Part shown: one piece after another, positions 42,840 to 53,392 of the stretch
Layout of the letters: the number at the start of each line of letters is the position of its first letter
Numbering within the stretch: the first letter of the stretch is position 1
Assembly (NCBI RefSeq): GCF_016864555.1
Contig: NZ_CP044011.1
Coordinates: forward strand, 4,173,501-4,237,500
Direction of reading: 5' to 3'
DNA: 64,000 bases
Source of the DNA: Sinorhizobium sp. BG8
GTDB lineage: Bacteria > Pseudomonadota > Alphaproteobacteria > Rhizobiales > Rhizobiaceae
The notes under the pieces: generated by a model
Told to the model about the DNA's origin: nothing
Seen by the model: the letters and a program-made list of their open reading frames with translations, nothing else
The model's database searches: none
Made by a program: the position numbers and the translations under genes

Positions 42840-43178
42840 ATGATGAAGCTTCCCTTCATTCTCTGGCTGTTCGGCGCGACGGCAGTGTTCATCGGCGCCG
42901 CCACCGCTTCACGTGCCTATCTCAATAACAGCAATGTCCTTTTCCTGCTCTTCTCGATGGCTCTCTACATCGTCGGAAACCTGATGATGCTGAAGGTCAT
43001 GCGCGATGGAGGGCTCGGGCTTGCCGTCTCGTTGTCGGCGGTCACGCAGCTGATACTCGTCAACATCATAGCTTTTGCAGTCTTCGGCGAACGGTTGAAC
43101 GGCACCCAGATCGCCGGCGTGGCGCTCGGCGTGGTCTCCATGTGCCTGATGATGCTTCCGAACGTGGAACGGGGCTGA
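42840..43178 (+). CDS. Small four-helix membrane protein inside ABC operon (EamA/SMR-like)
   Basis: This 112-residue protein has four hydrophobic helices. VSLSAVTQLILVNIIAFAVFGERLNGTQIAGVALGVVSMCLMML resembles the second half of EamA/SMR transporters, including FGERL. There is no SMR-type membrane glutamate in the first helix. It starts 4 bases after the ATPase stop and ends 3 bases before the permease ATG, so it is firmly within the operon. Its role beside an ABC importer is unknown. Confidence 0.75.
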   Translation: MMKLPFILWLFGATAVFIGAATASRAYLNNSNVLFLLFSMALYIVGNLMMLKVMRDGGLGLAVSLSAVTQLILVNIIAFAVFGERLNGTQIAGVALGVVSMCLMMLPNVERG

Positions 43179-43181
43179 GCG

Positions 43182-44066
43182 ATGCGGGAACACAGCTTCT
43201 TCAGGGATCGTCTTCTTCCGATAAGCACGGTCGTCCTGGCGCTCGTCGTCATCTGGTATGTTTTCGTCGTCGTTCTGAACGCGCCCTTCGAGCGCGATAC
43301 GGCGGCACGCGCGGGCACGACGATAACCTTTTCGGAGATCGTGCCGAAAACCATGTTCCAGGAACGTCCGGTTCTGCCGGCGCCGCACCAGGTGGCAGTC
43401 GAGCTCTGGGACACGACCGTCAACAAGGCGGTAACGTCCAAGCGCAGCCTCGTCTACCACGCCTGGGTGACGCTCTCGGCAACTCTTGCCGGTTTCGCCA
43501 TGGGAACCGTGCTCGGTATCCTGCTGGCAATCGGCATCGTGCACAATCGCGCGATGGATCGGTCGCTGATGCCATGGGTCATCGCGAGCCAGACAATCCC
43601 GATCCTGGCAATCGCGCCGATGATCATCGTCGTCCTCAACGCGGTGGGCATATCCGGCCTGATGCCGAAGGCACTCATTTCCACCTATCTCAGCTTCTTT
43701 CCCATCGTCGTAGGCATGGTGAAAGGGCTGCGCAGCCCCGAGGCGATCCAGCTCGATCTCATGCACACCTACAATGCCTCACCCCTGCAGACCTTCCTCA
43801 AGCTGCGGTGGCCGGCATCCATGCCCTACCTCTTCACCTCGCTGAAGGTGGCCATCGCAATCTCGCTCGTCGGTGCGATCGTCGGCGAGCTGCCGACGGG
43901 CGCAGTCGCCGGTCTCGGCGCGCGTCTGCTGGCCGGCTCCTACTACGGGCAAACCGTCCAGATCTGGGCAGCCCTTTTCATGGCCGCCGCCGTCGCGGCC
44001 CTGCTCGTCGTGATCGTGGGCATGGCACACACCGCCGTGCTCAAGCGAATGGGGGCAAGGCCATGA
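43182..44066 (+). CDS. ABC transporter permease 1
   Basis: This 294-residue permease has six membrane helices and the coupling loop EAIQLDLMHTYNASPLQTFLKLRWPASMPYL (an EAA-type motif of the SsuC/TauC group). An N-terminal periplasmic segment between helix 1 and 2 is longer than in permease 2. Its stop overlaps the ATG of the second permease by four bases. Confidence 0.9.
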   Translation: MREHSFFRDRLLPISTVVLALVVIWYVFVVVLNAPFERDTAARAGTTITFSEIVPKTMFQERPVLPAPHQVAVELWDTTVNKAVTSKRSLVYHAWVTLSATLAGFAMGTVLGILLAIGIVHNRAMDRSLMPWVIASQTIPILAIAPMIIVVLNAVGISGLMPKALISTYLSFFPIVVGMVKGLRSPEAIQLDLMHTYNASPLQTFLKLRWPASMPYLFTSLKVAIAISLVGAIVGELPTGAVAGLGARLLAGSYYGQTVQIWAALFMAAAVAALLVVIVGMAHTAVLKRMGARP

Positions 44067-44932
44067 ATTCTTCCTATCTGGTTGCAGCCCTTCTATTCTG
44101 GCTCGTCGCCTGGGCTTTCAACGAATGGCTGGTGCGCCGGCACTTCTCCAGTCCGCTCGCCGAGCGGGCGGCGCGGCTCGCCGTACCCCTGCTCTTCGGC
44201 ATCACCATACTGGTGCTGTGGGAGGGCATAGTCCGCGGCTTCGCCATTCCTTCCGTGCTCCTGCCGGCACCGACCATGATCTGGGCACGTCTGATCAATT
44301 CCGTGCCGACGCTGATGGCGGACTTCCGACAGACCTTCCTGAAATCCGTCATTCCCGGCTACGTGCTCGGATGCGGCCTCGGTTTCCTGATGGCGGTCGC
44401 CATCGACCGCTCGCCGTTCCTGCAGAAGGGCCTGCTGCCGCTCGGCAATTTCGTCTCCGCCCTGCCGGTAATCGGCGTAGCACCGATCATGGTGATGTGG
44501 TTCGGCTTCGACTGGCAATCCAAGGTCGCAGTCGTGGTCATCATGACCTTCTTCCCCATGCTGGTGAACACCGTGACCGGGCTCGCCTCCGCCAGCCACA
44601 TGGAGCGCGACCTGATGCGCACCTATGCGGCGAGCTGGTTCCAGACCTTGGTGAAGCTTCGCCTTCCCGCCGCGTGGCCTTTCATCTTCAATGCTCTCAA
44701 GATCAATTCCACGCTGGCCCTGATCGGTGCCATTGTGGCGGAATTCTTCGGAACGCCCATCGTCGGCATGGGCTTCCGGATTTCCACGGAAGTGGGCCGC
44801 ATGAACGTCGACATGGTTTGGGCCGAGATCGCGATCGCCGCGGTGGCTGGCTCCGTCTTCTACGGTATCGTCGCGCTCGTCGAGCGGGCGGTCACCTTCT
44901 GGCATCCGTCTGTCCGTGGTGGCCAGGCGTAA
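44063..44932 (+). CDS. ABC transporter permease 2
   Basis: This 289-residue BPD-type permease starts MNSSYLVAALLFWLVAWAF. Its coupling loop is ERDLMRTYAASWFQTLVKLRLPAAWPFIFNALK and it has six or seven helices. A longer frame from 43142 overlaps permease 1 and is a shadow. Two dissimilar permeases imply a heterodimeric channel. Confidence 0.92.
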   Translation: MNSSYLVAALLFWLVAWAFNEWLVRRHFSSPLAERAARLAVPLLFGITILVLWEGIVRGFAIPSVLLPAPTMIWARLINSVPTLMADFRQTFLKSVIPGYVLGCGLGFLMAVAIDRSPFLQKGLLPLGNFVSALPVIGVAPIMVMWFGFDWQSKVAVVVIMTFFPMLVNTVTGLASASHMERDLMRTYAASWFQTLVKLRLPAAWPFIFNALKINSTLALIGAIVAEFFGTPIVGMGFRISTEVGRMNVDMVWAEIAIAAVAGSVFYGIVALVERAVTFWHPSVRGGQA

Positions 44933-44959
44933 CTATCCAACAAAAAAGAGGGAACGAAC

Positions 44960-45952
44960 ATGAAAACAAAAATCGCATCGCTTCTGATGGCAAGCGCCTT
45001 CTCGCTTGCCGCATTCCAGGCCGAGGCCGCAGACAAGCTGACACTGCAGCTGAAGTGGGTGACCCAGGCCCAGTTCGCTGGCTACTACGTGGCGAAGGAC
45101 AAGGGTTTCTACGAAGAGGAAAACCTCGACGTTGAAATCAAGCCGGGCGGACCGGACATCGCACCGGCACAGGTCATCGCAGGCGGTGGCGCAGACGTGA
45201 TCGTCGACTGGATGCCGTCGGCGCTGGCGACACGCGAAAAGGGCGTGGCACTCGTCAACATCGCACAGCCCTTCAAGTCCTCGGGCATGATGCTGACCTG
45301 CCTGAAGGAATCGGGCGTCGCGACGCCTGCGGATTTCAAGGGCAAGACCCTGGGTGTCTGGTTCTTCGGCAATGAATATCCGTTCCTGTCGTGGATGAGC
45401 CATCTCGGGATCAAGACGGATGGTGGCGCCGACGGCGTGACGGTTCTCAAGCAGGGCTTCAACGTCGATCCGCTCATCCAGAAGCAGGCCGCCTGCATCT
45501 CCACCATGACCTACAACGAGTACTGGCAGGTCATCGACGCCGGCATCAAGCCGGAAGACCTGATCACCTTCAAGTACGAGGACCAGGGTGTCGCCACCCT
45601 CGAGGACGGCCTCTATGTCCTGGAAGACAAGCTTGCCGATCCGGCCTTCAAGGAAAAGATGGTCAGGTTCGTGCGTGCCTCGATGAAGGGCTGGAAGTAC
45701 GCCGAGGCCAATCCGGACGAAGCAGCTGATATCGTGCTCGAAAACGACTCGACCGGTGCCCAGACTGAAGCGCACCAGAAGCGGATGATGGGCGAAGTGG
45801 CAAAGCTGACGGCCGGCTCCAACGGCGCGCTCGACGAGGCCGACTACAAGCGCACCGTTGCCTCCCTTCTTTCCGGCGGCTCCGACCCCGTGATTTCGAA
45901 GGAGCCGCAAGGCGCCTGGACCCACGCGGTAACGGATGAGGCCCTGAAGTAG
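44960..45952 (+). CDS. ABC transporter substrate-binding protein, NMT1/THI5-like
   Basis: This 330-residue periplasmic protein has a signal peptide (IASLLMASAFSLAAFQAEA) and an NMT1/THI5-like mature domain: LQLKWVTQAQFAGYYVAKDKGFYEEENLDVEI, GGADVIVDWMPSALA, LGVWFFGNEYPFLSW. This group binds pyrimidine-like molecules such as hydroxymethylpyrimidine or riboflavin precursors. Being beside a uracil-degradation cluster, it may bind a pyrimidine or an intermediate; the ligand is not shown. It is the last gene of the operon, followed by a terminator. Confidence 0.9.
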   Translation: MKTKIASLLMASAFSLAAFQAEAADKLTLQLKWVTQAQFAGYYVAKDKGFYEEENLDVEIKPGGPDIAPAQVIAGGGADVIVDWMPSALATREKGVALVNIAQPFKSSGMMLTCLKESGVATPADFKGKTLGVWFFGNEYPFLSWMSHLGIKTDGGADGVTVLKQGFNVDPLIQKQAACISTMTYNEYWQVIDAGIKPEDLITFKYEDQGVATLEDGLYVLEDKLADPAFKEKMVRFVRASMKGWKYAEANPDEAADIVLENDSTGAQTEAHQKRMMGEVAKLTAGSNGALDEADYKRTVASLLSGGSDPVISKEPQGAWTHAVTDEALK

Positions 45953-45979
45953 CAGAGGCTGGATCCGGCGGTAGAATCG

Positions 45980-46008
45980 GGGCGCGGAGCGATTTTCCGC
46001 GCCCTTTT
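45980..46008 (+). terminator. Rho-independent terminator of the ABC operon
   Basis: GGGCGCGGA and TCCGCGCCC form a 9-base perfect stem closed by a 7-base loop and followed by TTTT. It begins 27 bases after the binding-protein stop. Confidence 0.9.
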
Positions 46009-46315
46009 CAGTTGGAAATGGTGCGATTGACCGAAATCCCAGTGAGATTCGAGGGTTTTGACTGAGCTCTGTTGCTTTGGCGCACAGCGACGGATAAAAT
46101 CGTGAGGCACCATTTTGTCGAGGCCTTGCAAGCCTTTGAACCTCTCATTACATAGGTTTGGCAGCTTGGAGCAGGCGATTTCAGCGCGCCGCCGATGCTA
46201 TCGGAACGAGTGTTCCGGCGGTCGGCCAATCTGGGAAGGAATACGCGTTTCGGCAAGAGGACCATCAGGGGCCGACGCGACTGCACGCTACTCTTGGTTC
46301 GAAAGAAGTCGGCCG
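46009..46315. other. Intergenic region before RND efflux genes
   Basis: These 307 bases, slightly less GC-rich than their surroundings, hold no convincing coding frame. The adaptor frame is open from 46115, but that stretch looks non-coding. No regulator gene, operator palindrome or repeat was recognised, so control of the pump is not visible. Confidence 0.4.
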
Positions 46316-47518
46316 ATGGCTCGTGGATACACAAACGCATTGCGTCTTTCCGTCGCCCTGTTGCTGGCGACCACTCCGGCCGCGTCTTTCGCTGCCGATG
46401 CCGTCGCGAGCGTCAATGATACGGATCAGGTCGAGAATTTGCCTGCGATCGTCGTGACCGAGGCGAAGAAGCAGAAGATCGTCGATCGCGTCATCGCCAC
46501 CGGAACGATCCAACCGGTGCAGGAAATCTACGTTGCCCCGCTGGTCGAGGGCCTTTCCATCCGCACGCTCGAAGCCGATGTCGGCGACAAGGTGGAAGCT
46601 GGCGATGTGCTAGCCACGCTGAACGATGACGCGCTCGTGCTCGAGAAGAGCCATCTGGAAGCAACGCTCGCGCGCGCGAACGCCAGCCAGGCGCAGATCG
46701 AGGCGCAGTTGGTCGAGACGCAAAGGAACGCGGAGGAGGCGATCCGCGTTCGCGACAGGACCGTAAAGCTCGCCAAGAGTGGCTCTCAGTCCCAGGCGGC
46801 CGCAGACGAGGCAACGACTGCCGCGGCGGCATCCGAGGCACGGGTAAGCTGGGCGGAGCGAGCCGTCTCCGTATCACAGGCCGACATCAAGATGGTCGAA
46901 GCACAGATTGCCGACATCGAACTCAAGCTGAAACGCACGGCGGTCAAGACGCCGGTCGCCGGCGTGATATCGGCCCGGACCGCGAAGGTCGGCGCAATCG
47001 CCGCCGGCAATGCCGAACCCATGTTCTCGCTCATTCGCGACGGCGAGATCGAACTCAAGGCGGACGTCTCAGAAGAGTACATCCAGAAACTTGCGCCGGG
47101 TCAGAAGGCGACCGTGACCTTGACCGGTGGGCATACGAAATTGGCCGGCAGCATCCGCCTGATCGAACCGACGCTCGACGCCCAGACGCGCCTCGGCCGC
47201 GTGTTCATCCGGATCGAGCAGCCTGAAAAAGCACGCGCCGGCATGTTTGCAAGTGCCGAGATCATCGCAGAGGAAAAGGACGGACTGGTTCTGCCCCTCT
47301 CCGCCGTCACGACGTCGCGCAGTCAAACTGTGGCCCGGCGCGTGAAGGATGGCGTGGTGGAGATGGTCAAGGTCGAGACCGGCATACAGGACGGCGAAGT
47401 GATCGAGATCGTGGACGGGCTTGCGGCCGGCGACGAAGTGGTCGCGAAGGCCGGAGCCTATGTACGCGACGGCGATCGCATCAAGCCCGTGAAGGCGGCA
47501 TCGGCCGCGACGAACTGA
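46316..47518 (+). CDS. RND efflux periplasmic adaptor (membrane fusion protein)
   Basis: From ATG 46316 (signal peptide ALRLSVALLLATTPAASFA) the protein has 400 residues. It shows the lipoyl-like halves (VAPLVEGLSIRTLEADVGDKVEAGDVLATLNDD), a coiled-coil hairpin at about 95-200, then KRTAVKTPVAGVISARTAKVG and barrel domains. It links the RND pump to an outer-membrane channel, which is not encoded in the window. The pump gene starts 140 bases downstream. Confidence 0.9.
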   Translation: MARGYTNALRLSVALLLATTPAASFAADAVASVNDTDQVENLPAIVVTEAKKQKIVDRVIATGTIQPVQEIYVAPLVEGLSIRTLEADVGDKVEAGDVLATLNDDALVLEKSHLEATLARANASQAQIEAQLVETQRNAEEAIRVRDRTVKLAKSGSQSQAAADEATTAAAASEARVSWAERAVSVSQADIKMVEAQIADIELKLKRTAVKTPVAGVISARTAKVGAIAAGNAEPMFSLIRDGEIELKADVSEEYIQKLAPGQKATVTLTGGHTKLAGSIRLIEPTLDAQTRLGRVFIRIEQPEKARAGMFASAEIIAEEKDGLVLPLSAVTTSRSQTVARRVKDGVVEMVKVETGIQDGEVIEIVDGLAAGDEVVAKAGAYVRDGDRIKPVKAASAATN

Positions 47519-47658
47519 ATGCGCTGACGGATACGGGTGCAATGACTGATGCGCTCGCCGCGGGATACCGGCCCATTGATCCGCCGGATGCTGTAATGTG
47601 AGGCACATCGAGGTCCGACGAAGAGACGGTCGGTTCTGACGAGAGGACTTTTGAGCTA

Positions 47659-50600
47659 ATGAACTTTTCTGCTTGGTCCATTCGCAACCCGATTGCGCCT
47701 CTCCTGGCCTTTGTTCTTCTCGTATTCGTCGGGATTCAGTCGTTCCTGACGCTGCCGATCACGCGCTTTCCGAATATCGACGTTCCTGTCATGGCGATCA
47801 CCGTCACGCAGAGCGGCGCGGCTCCTGCCGAGCTCGAACTGCAGGTGACGAAGGAAATCGAGGATGCCGTCGCCGGCATTTCCGGCGTCGACGAGATCAT
47901 GTCTACGGTGACGGACGGCAGCTCGGTCACGTCGGTGCTGTTCGAGATCGAGGTTCCCACCAACCAGGCGCTCCAGGACGTCAAGGATGCGATCGACAGG
48001 ATCCGCAGCGACCTGCCCGCATCGGTGGACGAGCCGGTCGTAACCAAGATCGACGTCGAGGGCCAGGCGATCCAGACCTTCGCGGTATCCTCGCCCAACA
48101 TGACGCTCGAGGAACTCTCCTGGTTCGTCGACGATACGGTCAAGCGAGCGCTGCAGGGCCAGTCCGGCATTGGCAAGATCGAGCGCTACGGTGGCGCGGA
48201 CCGGGAAATTCGCATCGACCTTAACCAGGACCGGCTGGATTCCTACGGCGTATCGGCGGCCGATGTGAACGCGCAGCTGCGCCGCATGAACACCGACATC
48301 GGTTCCGGCCGCGGCCAAATCGCCGGTAGCGAACAGGCAATTCGCGTGCTTGGCGACGCGAGGTCGGTAGAAAAGCTGTCGAATTCGACGATCGCCCTTC
48401 CGAACGGGCGCTTCGTGCGGCTGTCGGAGCTCGGCCGGATTTCCGACACCTATGAGGAACCGCGCTCCTTCTCGCGCTTCAACGGCACGCCCGTCGTCAC
48501 CTTCTCGGTGTTTCGCTCCAAGGGCGCGAGCGAGGTCACGGTCGCGGAATCTGTCCAGAAGTCGCTCGCTACGGTGAGGGAAAAGAACCCGGAAGTTTCG
48601 ATCGAGCTCGTGGACGATGCCGTATATTTCACCTACGGCAACTATGAATCCGCCATCCACACGCTGATCGAAGGTGCGCTGCTCGCGATCATCGTCGTCC
48701 TGCTCTTCCTCAGGAATTGGCGCGCGACCCTCATTTCCGCCGTCGCCCTACCCCTATCCGCGATTCCGACCTTCTGGATCATGGATCTCCTGGGCTTCTC
48801 GCTGAACCTCGTCAGCTTCCTCGCGCTGACGCTCGCGACAGGCATCCTCGTCGATGACGCGATCGTTGAGATCGAGAACATCGCCCGCCACATCAAGATG
48901 GGCAAGACGCCCTATCGCGCCGCGATCGAGGCGGCGGACGAGATCGGTCTTGCCGTGATCGCCACGACATTCACGATCATCGCTGTGTTCGTGCCCGTCT
49001 CCTTCATGCCGGGCATCGCCGGCCAGTATTTCATCCAGTTCGGCCTGACGGTCGCCGTCTCGGTCTTCTTCTCGCTTCTTGTCGCGCGCCTGGTCACACC
49101 CGTAATGGCCGCCTACCTCATGCGATCCAGTGACGCCGACGGTCATGAGGAAGAGAAAGACGGGCTGTTCATGCGCGGCTACACCTGGGTCGTCACCGTG
49201 ACGACCCGCCATTGGTACAGCCGTTACGCGACGCTGCTTGCGGCGATCGGATTCCTCGTCGGATCGGTGATGCTGCTTTCGACCGTTCCGGGCAGCTTCA
49301 TGCCGCCGGAAGATGCGTCACGCGTCGTCCTCTCGGTAGAACTGCCGCCCGATGCGATGCTGGAGGACACCGACCGCACCACGAGCGAGATCTACGAACG
49401 GGTGAAGGACCTCGACGGGGTCGAGAGCGTTTTCGTGCTCGGCGGCTCCTCTCCGAAGGGCGACCTCGAACTGCGCCGGGCCTCTGTGACCGTCATCCTG
49501 GAGAAGCTCGACCATTCGCTGGCCTACAAGCTCGTGAACGGCGTGCTGGCCAAGCTTCCCCTGGTCGGGAGCTACGTTCCGAAACTGGAACCGCATGGCC
49601 GCATCAGGCCGCAGTGGGAGATCGAAAAGGAACTCTTCGCCACCCTTCGCGACCTGCCCGACGTACGGATCATCAAGCTCAACGACCGCGGCGAGCGCGA
49701 CCTGGCGTTCAACCTCCTTTCCAATGACGAGGCGGATCTCAACAACACCGTCGGCCTGCTGGAAGCCAAGCTCCGGGCCGACCCGGTCCTGTCGAACGTC
49801 AGCTCCGAAGGATCCCTTCCACGGCCGGAACTGCAGATCCGTCCCCGCTATGACCAGATGGCGCGCCTCGGCATCACCACCGCGCAGATTTCCGAAGTGG
49901 TGCGCGTCGCCACCATCGGGGACATCGACTCGCAGCTGACCAAGGTCTCGCTCGACGGCCGGCTGATCCCGATCCGCGTGCAGGTCGACCGCGACTTCCG
50001 CGCCGACCTTGCTGCAATCCGTAACCTCAAGATCGCCACGGCCACGGGCGCGATGGTCCCGCTTTCGAGCGTCGCCGATATCGATTATTCGGAAGGTCCG
50101 AGCGCCATCAAGCGTCACAACCGCAACCGCGTCGTCTCGATCGGCTCCGACCTGCGACCGGGCGTGGCGCTCGATACCGCGACGGCCCGATTCAAGGAAA
50201 TCGCCTCGAGCATCGACATGCCGCCGACCGTGCAGTTCGCCGAAAGTGGCGACGCCAAGGTTCAGGCCGAGATGGTCGAGAATTTCGGCAAGGCCATGCT
50301 GCTCGGCCTGATGCTGGTTCTGATGGTCCTTATCCTGCTGTTCAAGGACGTCATCCAGCCCTTCACCATCCTCTTCTCGCTACCACTCGCGATCGGTGGC
50401 GTGGCTGCGGGTCTCATCCTGACGCAGAACGCCCTGTCGATGCCTGTGCTGATCGGCATTCTCATGCTGATGGGCATCGTGACCAAGAATGCCATCCTGC
50501 TCGTCGATTTCGCAATCGAGATGATGCACCGGGGCATGGAGCGGAAGGAGGCGATGGTGGAAGCAGGTCGCAAGCGCGCCCGTCCCATCATCATGACGTC

Positions 50601-50982
50601 GATCGCCATGTCCGCCGGCATGCTGCCGTCTGCGCTCGGTGTTGGCGAAGGCGGCTCGTTCCGCGCGCCGATGGCGATCGCGGTGATCGGCGGAATCATC
50701 GTTTCCACGGTGCTGAGCCTCGTGATCGTCCCCTCCTTCTTCCTGATCATGGACGACCTGTCGCGGCTGCTCGCCTGGTCGTTCGGCCGCCTTGTCGGCA
50801 AGAAGGACGAGGAAGGCGAGGTGCTGGAGCCCGAAGCACTGACTCGCCTGGCCGAGGAAAATGCGAAGAACGTCGCGGAACTCGGCGAACGCATAGAGTC
50901 GCTCGAACAGCAGCTGGAAGGCCAGAAGCGTGCCGTGGGAAAGTCCAACGTTCTCAACCATCCGGCGCTGGCGGCTGAATAG
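47659..50982 (+). CDS. RND-family efflux pump permease (AcrB/HAE-1 type)
   Basis: This 1107-residue protein has the standard RND plan with twelve membrane helices and two large periplasmic loops. The first helix is [34 protein letters not shown]. The proton-relay region of helix 4 is [19 protein letters not shown], and the second repeat carries [18 protein letters not shown]. It exports drugs, metabolites or signals with the adaptor upstream. The roughly 60-residue C-terminal tail after the last helix is likely a short coiled coil ([15 protein letters not shown]). The substrate is unknown. Confidence 0.94.
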   Translation: MNFSAWSIRNPIAPLLAFVLLVFVGIQSFLTLPITRFPNIDVPVMAITVTQSGAAPAELELQVTKEIEDAVAGISGVDEIMSTVTDGSSVTSVLFEIEVPTNQALQDVKDAIDRIRSDLPASVDEPVVTKIDVEGQAIQTFAVSSPNMTLEELSWFVDDTVKRALQGQSGIGKIERYGGADREIRIDLNQDRLDSYGVSAADVNAQLRRMNTDIGSGRGQIAGSEQAIRVLGDARSVEKLSNSTIALPNGRFVRLSELGRISDTYEEPRSFSRFNGTPVVTFSVFRSKGASEVTVAESVQKSLATVREKNPEVSIELVDDAVYFTYGNYESAIHTLIEGALLAIIVVLLFLRNWRATLISAVALPLSAIPTFWIMDLLGFSLNLVSFLALTLATGILVDDAIVEIENIARHIKMGKTPYRAAIEAADEIGLAVIATTFTIIAVFVPVSFMPGIAGQYFIQFGLTVAVSVFFSLLVARLVTPVMAAYLMRSSDADGHEEEKDGLFMRGYTWVVTVTTRHWYSRYATLLAAIGFLVGSVMLLSTVPGSFMPPEDASRVVLSVELPPDAMLEDTDRTTSEIYERVKDLDGVESVFVLGGSSPKGDLELRRASVTVILEKLDHSLAYKLVNGVLAKLPLVGSYVPKLEPHGRIRPQWEIEKELFATLRDLPDVRIIKLNDRGERDLAFNLLSNDEADLNNTVGLLEAKLRADPVLSNVSSEGSLPRPELQIRPRYDQMARLGITTAQISEVVRVATIGDIDSQLTKVSLDGRLIPIRVQVDRDFRADLAAIRNLKIATATGAMVPLSSVADIDYSEGPSAIKRHNRNRVVSIGSDLRPGVALDTATARFKEIASSIDMPPTVQFAESGDAKVQAEMVENFGKAMLLGLMLVLMVLILLFKDVIQPFTILFSLPLAIGGVAAGLILTQNALSMPVLIGILMLMGIVTKNAILLVDFAIEMMHRGMERKEAMVEAGRKRARPIIMTSIAMSAGMLPSALGVGEGGSFRAPMAIAVIGGIIVSTVLSLVIVPSFFLIMDDLSRLLAWSFGRLVGKKDEEGEVLEPEALTRLAEENAKNVAELGERIESLEQQLEGQKRAVGKSNVLNHPALAAE

Positions 50983-51253
50983 GACATTATCCAGCCACTT
51001 GGTCGGCCGTCCTTGATCGGATGGCCGCCGTCTTCGCGCGGCTATGATCGCTGCTTGTTGCATCGCTCATCGAACCGTTGATCGAAATCAATTTCGACCT
51101 GCCCCGCGTCCTCTATCGTCAGAACCATCGAATGGCGTCTCGAGCACCCGTGCGCAAAAGGGCGGGCAGTCTGTCGGACGCGTCGAAACGGGAACCTCGC
51201 TCCGTCCTTGAGCAATTCGGCTCGGATGAGCGGCCACTGGTTGAGGACGATTG
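50983..51253. other. Intergenic region between RND pump and Crp/Fnr gene
   Basis: The 271 bases contain a 9-base stem (CGGCCGTCC, 51004-51012, with GGATGGCCG, 51019-51027, one G-U pair) that could end the pump transcript, though no T-run follows. Nothing else was recognised. Confidence 0.4.
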
Positions 51254-51937
51254 ATGAACAGGCATCTCAGACCCACACCGCGTGACGCCGACCTTCTGGT
51301 GAACTGCAACGTCCTTTCCCGACTGGACGGTCCTTCGCTGACATCCATGATGGAGATCGTGTCGATCGGGAAGCTGGCCCCCCGGCAGATGCTGTTCCGC
51401 GAGGGTGATCCGGCGGAGACGCTCTATTGCATCCTCACCGGCTATGTCCGGGTCTTCAAGGCAAATCCGGACGGACGGGGCGCCGACGTGGCGCTTTACG
51501 GCCCCGGGGAACTGATCGGGCCAAGTGCGGCCTTCGGCGATGCCAGCTACTCGGCCAGCGCCCAGGCGGCAGAAACAGCCACCGTCGCAGGCTTCAACCT
51601 CAAGCGCGTACGCGATATCGCAAGCCACCACCCGGACGTAGCCGTGGCCCTCCTCGGGACGCTTTCATCCCAGCTTTCGGCCTCCTACGCCTGCGTCGCG
51701 AACGATCGCCTTCATACGGCCGTGCAGCGGGTCGCCCGGTATCTTCTCGAAAACTGCGGCCATGACGGCAAGGCCACGACGTTCCGCCTTCCCTATCCGA
51801 AGAGTCTGCTTGCCGGCAAACTCGGTCTGGCGCCGGAAGCCCTGTCACGCGCCTTCGCCGCCCTACGGCCGTGCCACGTCACCGTCCGTGGCCGCCAGGT
51901 CCAGATCGGCGATCCGCGCTCGCTCGCCCAGTTCTGA
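51254..51937 (+). CDS. Crp/Fnr-family transcriptional regulator
   Basis: This 227-residue protein has a cyclic-nucleotide-binding-type beta barrel at about 20-130 (LAPRQMLFREGDPAETLYCILTGYVRVFK, YGPGELIGPSAAFGDASYSASAQAAETATV) and a C-terminal winged helix (PKSLLAGKLGLAPEALSRAFAALRP). No N-terminal cysteine cluster for an Fe-S sensor is apparent. GAGGA precedes ATG 51254. It stands alone between the RND pump and the urease operon, converging on ureG; its targets are unknown. Confidence 0.88.
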   Translation: MNRHLRPTPRDADLLVNCNVLSRLDGPSLTSMMEIVSIGKLAPRQMLFREGDPAETLYCILTGYVRVFKANPDGRGADVALYGPGELIGPSAAFGDASYSASAQAAETATVAGFNLKRVRDIASHHPDVAVALLGTLSSQLSASYACVANDRLHTAVQRVARYLLENCGHDGKATTFRLPYPKSLLAGKLGLAPEALSRAFAALRPCHVTVRGRQVQIGDPRSLAQF

Positions 51938-52009
51938 AGCACGCCGCAACCCTGGAGGTCTGCTGGTCAGGCCTCAGGGTATCGTACTCGCGCCTGCGGA
52001 AGCGGGCCT

Positions 52010-52624
52010 TCAGTGAAGTCCGCCCTGCACTTTCAGGAAATCGACGATTTCGTCGATGCCGTCTCCCCGCTTCATGTCCGAGAACACGAAGGGGCGGGTT
52101 GCGCGCATGCGCGTGGCATCGCTTTCCATGATACCCAGGTCCGCACCGACATGGGGCGCAAGATCCTTCTTGTTGATGACGAGAAGATCGGACCGCGTGA
52201 TGCCCGGGCCGCCTTTCCGCGGAATTTCCTCTCCCTGACAGACGGAGATCACGTAGATCGTCAGGTCGGCGAGATCAGGTGAGAAGGTGGCCGCAAGGTT
52301 GTCGCCGCCGGACTCGATGAACACGACGTCGAGATCGGGGATGCGGCGATTGAGGTCGGCGATCGCCTGCAGATTGATCGTCGCGTCTTCCCGAATCGCG
52401 GTGTGCGGGCAGCCGCCCGTCTCGACGCCGACGATTCGGTCGGACGACAGCGCCTGCATGCGCACCAGCGCCTCCGCGTCTTCCTTGGTGTAGATGTCGT
52501 TGGTTACTACGGCCACGGAATATTGCTCGCGCATCGCCTTGCAGAGCTTCTCGGTCAGGGCGGTTTTGCCGGATCCGACCGGACCGCCGATGCCAACGCG
52601 CAAGGGGCCATTTTTCGATGTCAT
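52010..52624 (-). CDS. ureG: Urease accessory GTPase UreG
   Basis: This 204-residue GTPase has P-loop [13 protein letters not shown] near residues 10-22, the metal-site [13 protein letters not shown] and [11 protein letters not shown]. It drives nickel insertion into urease with UreD, UreE and UreF. GGAGGT lies just before the ATG. It is the last gene of the cluster. Confidence 0.97.
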   Translation of the reverse strand: MTSKNGPLRVGIGGPVGSGKTALTEKLCKAMREQYSVAVVTNDIYTKEDAEALVRMQALSSDRIVGVETGGCPHTAIREDATINLQAIADLNRRIPDLDVVFIESGGDNLAATFSPDLADLTIYVISVCQGEEIPRKGGPGITRSDLLVINKKDLAPHVGADLGIMESDATRMRATRPFVFSDMKRGDGIDEIVDFLKVQGGLH

Positions 52625-52721
52625 GGAATGTTACCTCCGGAATGGATGTGTGCTGCGCGCTGAAGGGTGCTTGGCGCAGGATAGGACGCGGAAGACGTGA
52701 TGGCAAAATCGGAAAGGCCGG

Positions 52722-53392
52722 TCATGAGCGGAACAGCCTTGACGAAAGGGTCTCATGCCTGAGGCTCGTCACATCGGCGAGGATCGCCGCCGACCCAAGA
52801 TCGTCGAGGCTGCTTCGCGCCGCCCGTGACGCAGTTTCACTGATCAAACCTTCCGCTTGGGCGAGAGTAGCCACGCCCTCCTTCTGGCCGATCACGCCGC
52901 AGCGGATGGCAACCGATATGAGGTTGGAAAGCTGGGCATGGAGGTAGGCGGCGATCGCGGCGTCGGGGCCGGTCTCATGAGCCCCAGCGACCGCACCGAC
53001 GGCCACTGGGTAGGCCGCGTGCTCGCCGAGGAGGCCGAACACCGGATGTGGCCAGTTGGCGGCCGCAGCAAGGAAAGCTTCACCCTGCAACATCGTTTCC
53101 CGATGGCGCTCGGCGGAGCCGGGCAGTGCCTCGGCCAGTTCCATGATTGCCCGCAGGCGCTCCTCGTCTGAGATTGCCCGATAGGCCTCGGCCATGATCA
53201 CGGCATCGTTCCAGAGTGCCCCGTGCATTATCGATGCCGCCGTCCAGCTCGAAAGGCTCTCCCGGTCCCGGACGCGATTGTCGTGAACGGCCTGCTCGAG
53301 CCCCCCGAGTAGGAGAAGGCCCCGACCGGGAAGGCTGGTGAAAGCCAGGCGATGAGGCGAAGGAGCGCGGCGGTGGAACCTGCCTCAGTCAT
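52722..53392 (-). pseudogene. ureF: Urease accessory protein UreF, frameshifted
   Basis: Two frames make one UreF of about 223 residues. ATG 53392 ([19 protein letters not shown]) continues to AFPVGAFSYSGG. The frame breaks in the six-base C run at 53301-53306, and adding one base gives LEQAVHDNRVRD and then SIMHGALWNDAVIMAEAYRA through to the stop at 52722. SPAFPVGAFSYSGGLE is the UreF signature. UreF works with UreD and UreG in urease activation. Its start overlaps the ureE stop by 8 bases. A sequencing error is as likely as a true mutation. Confidence 0.88.

Noticed and set aside
43142-44932. 596-codon frame seemingly fusing two proteins
   Set aside because: Its first half is a shadow of permease 1. 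Only the part from ATG 44063 is a real permease, coupled by an ATGA overlap.
46009-46315. Possible insertion-sequence relic before the RND genes
   Set aside because: The region is slightly different in composition, but I found no terminal repeats, target duplication or transposase fragment.
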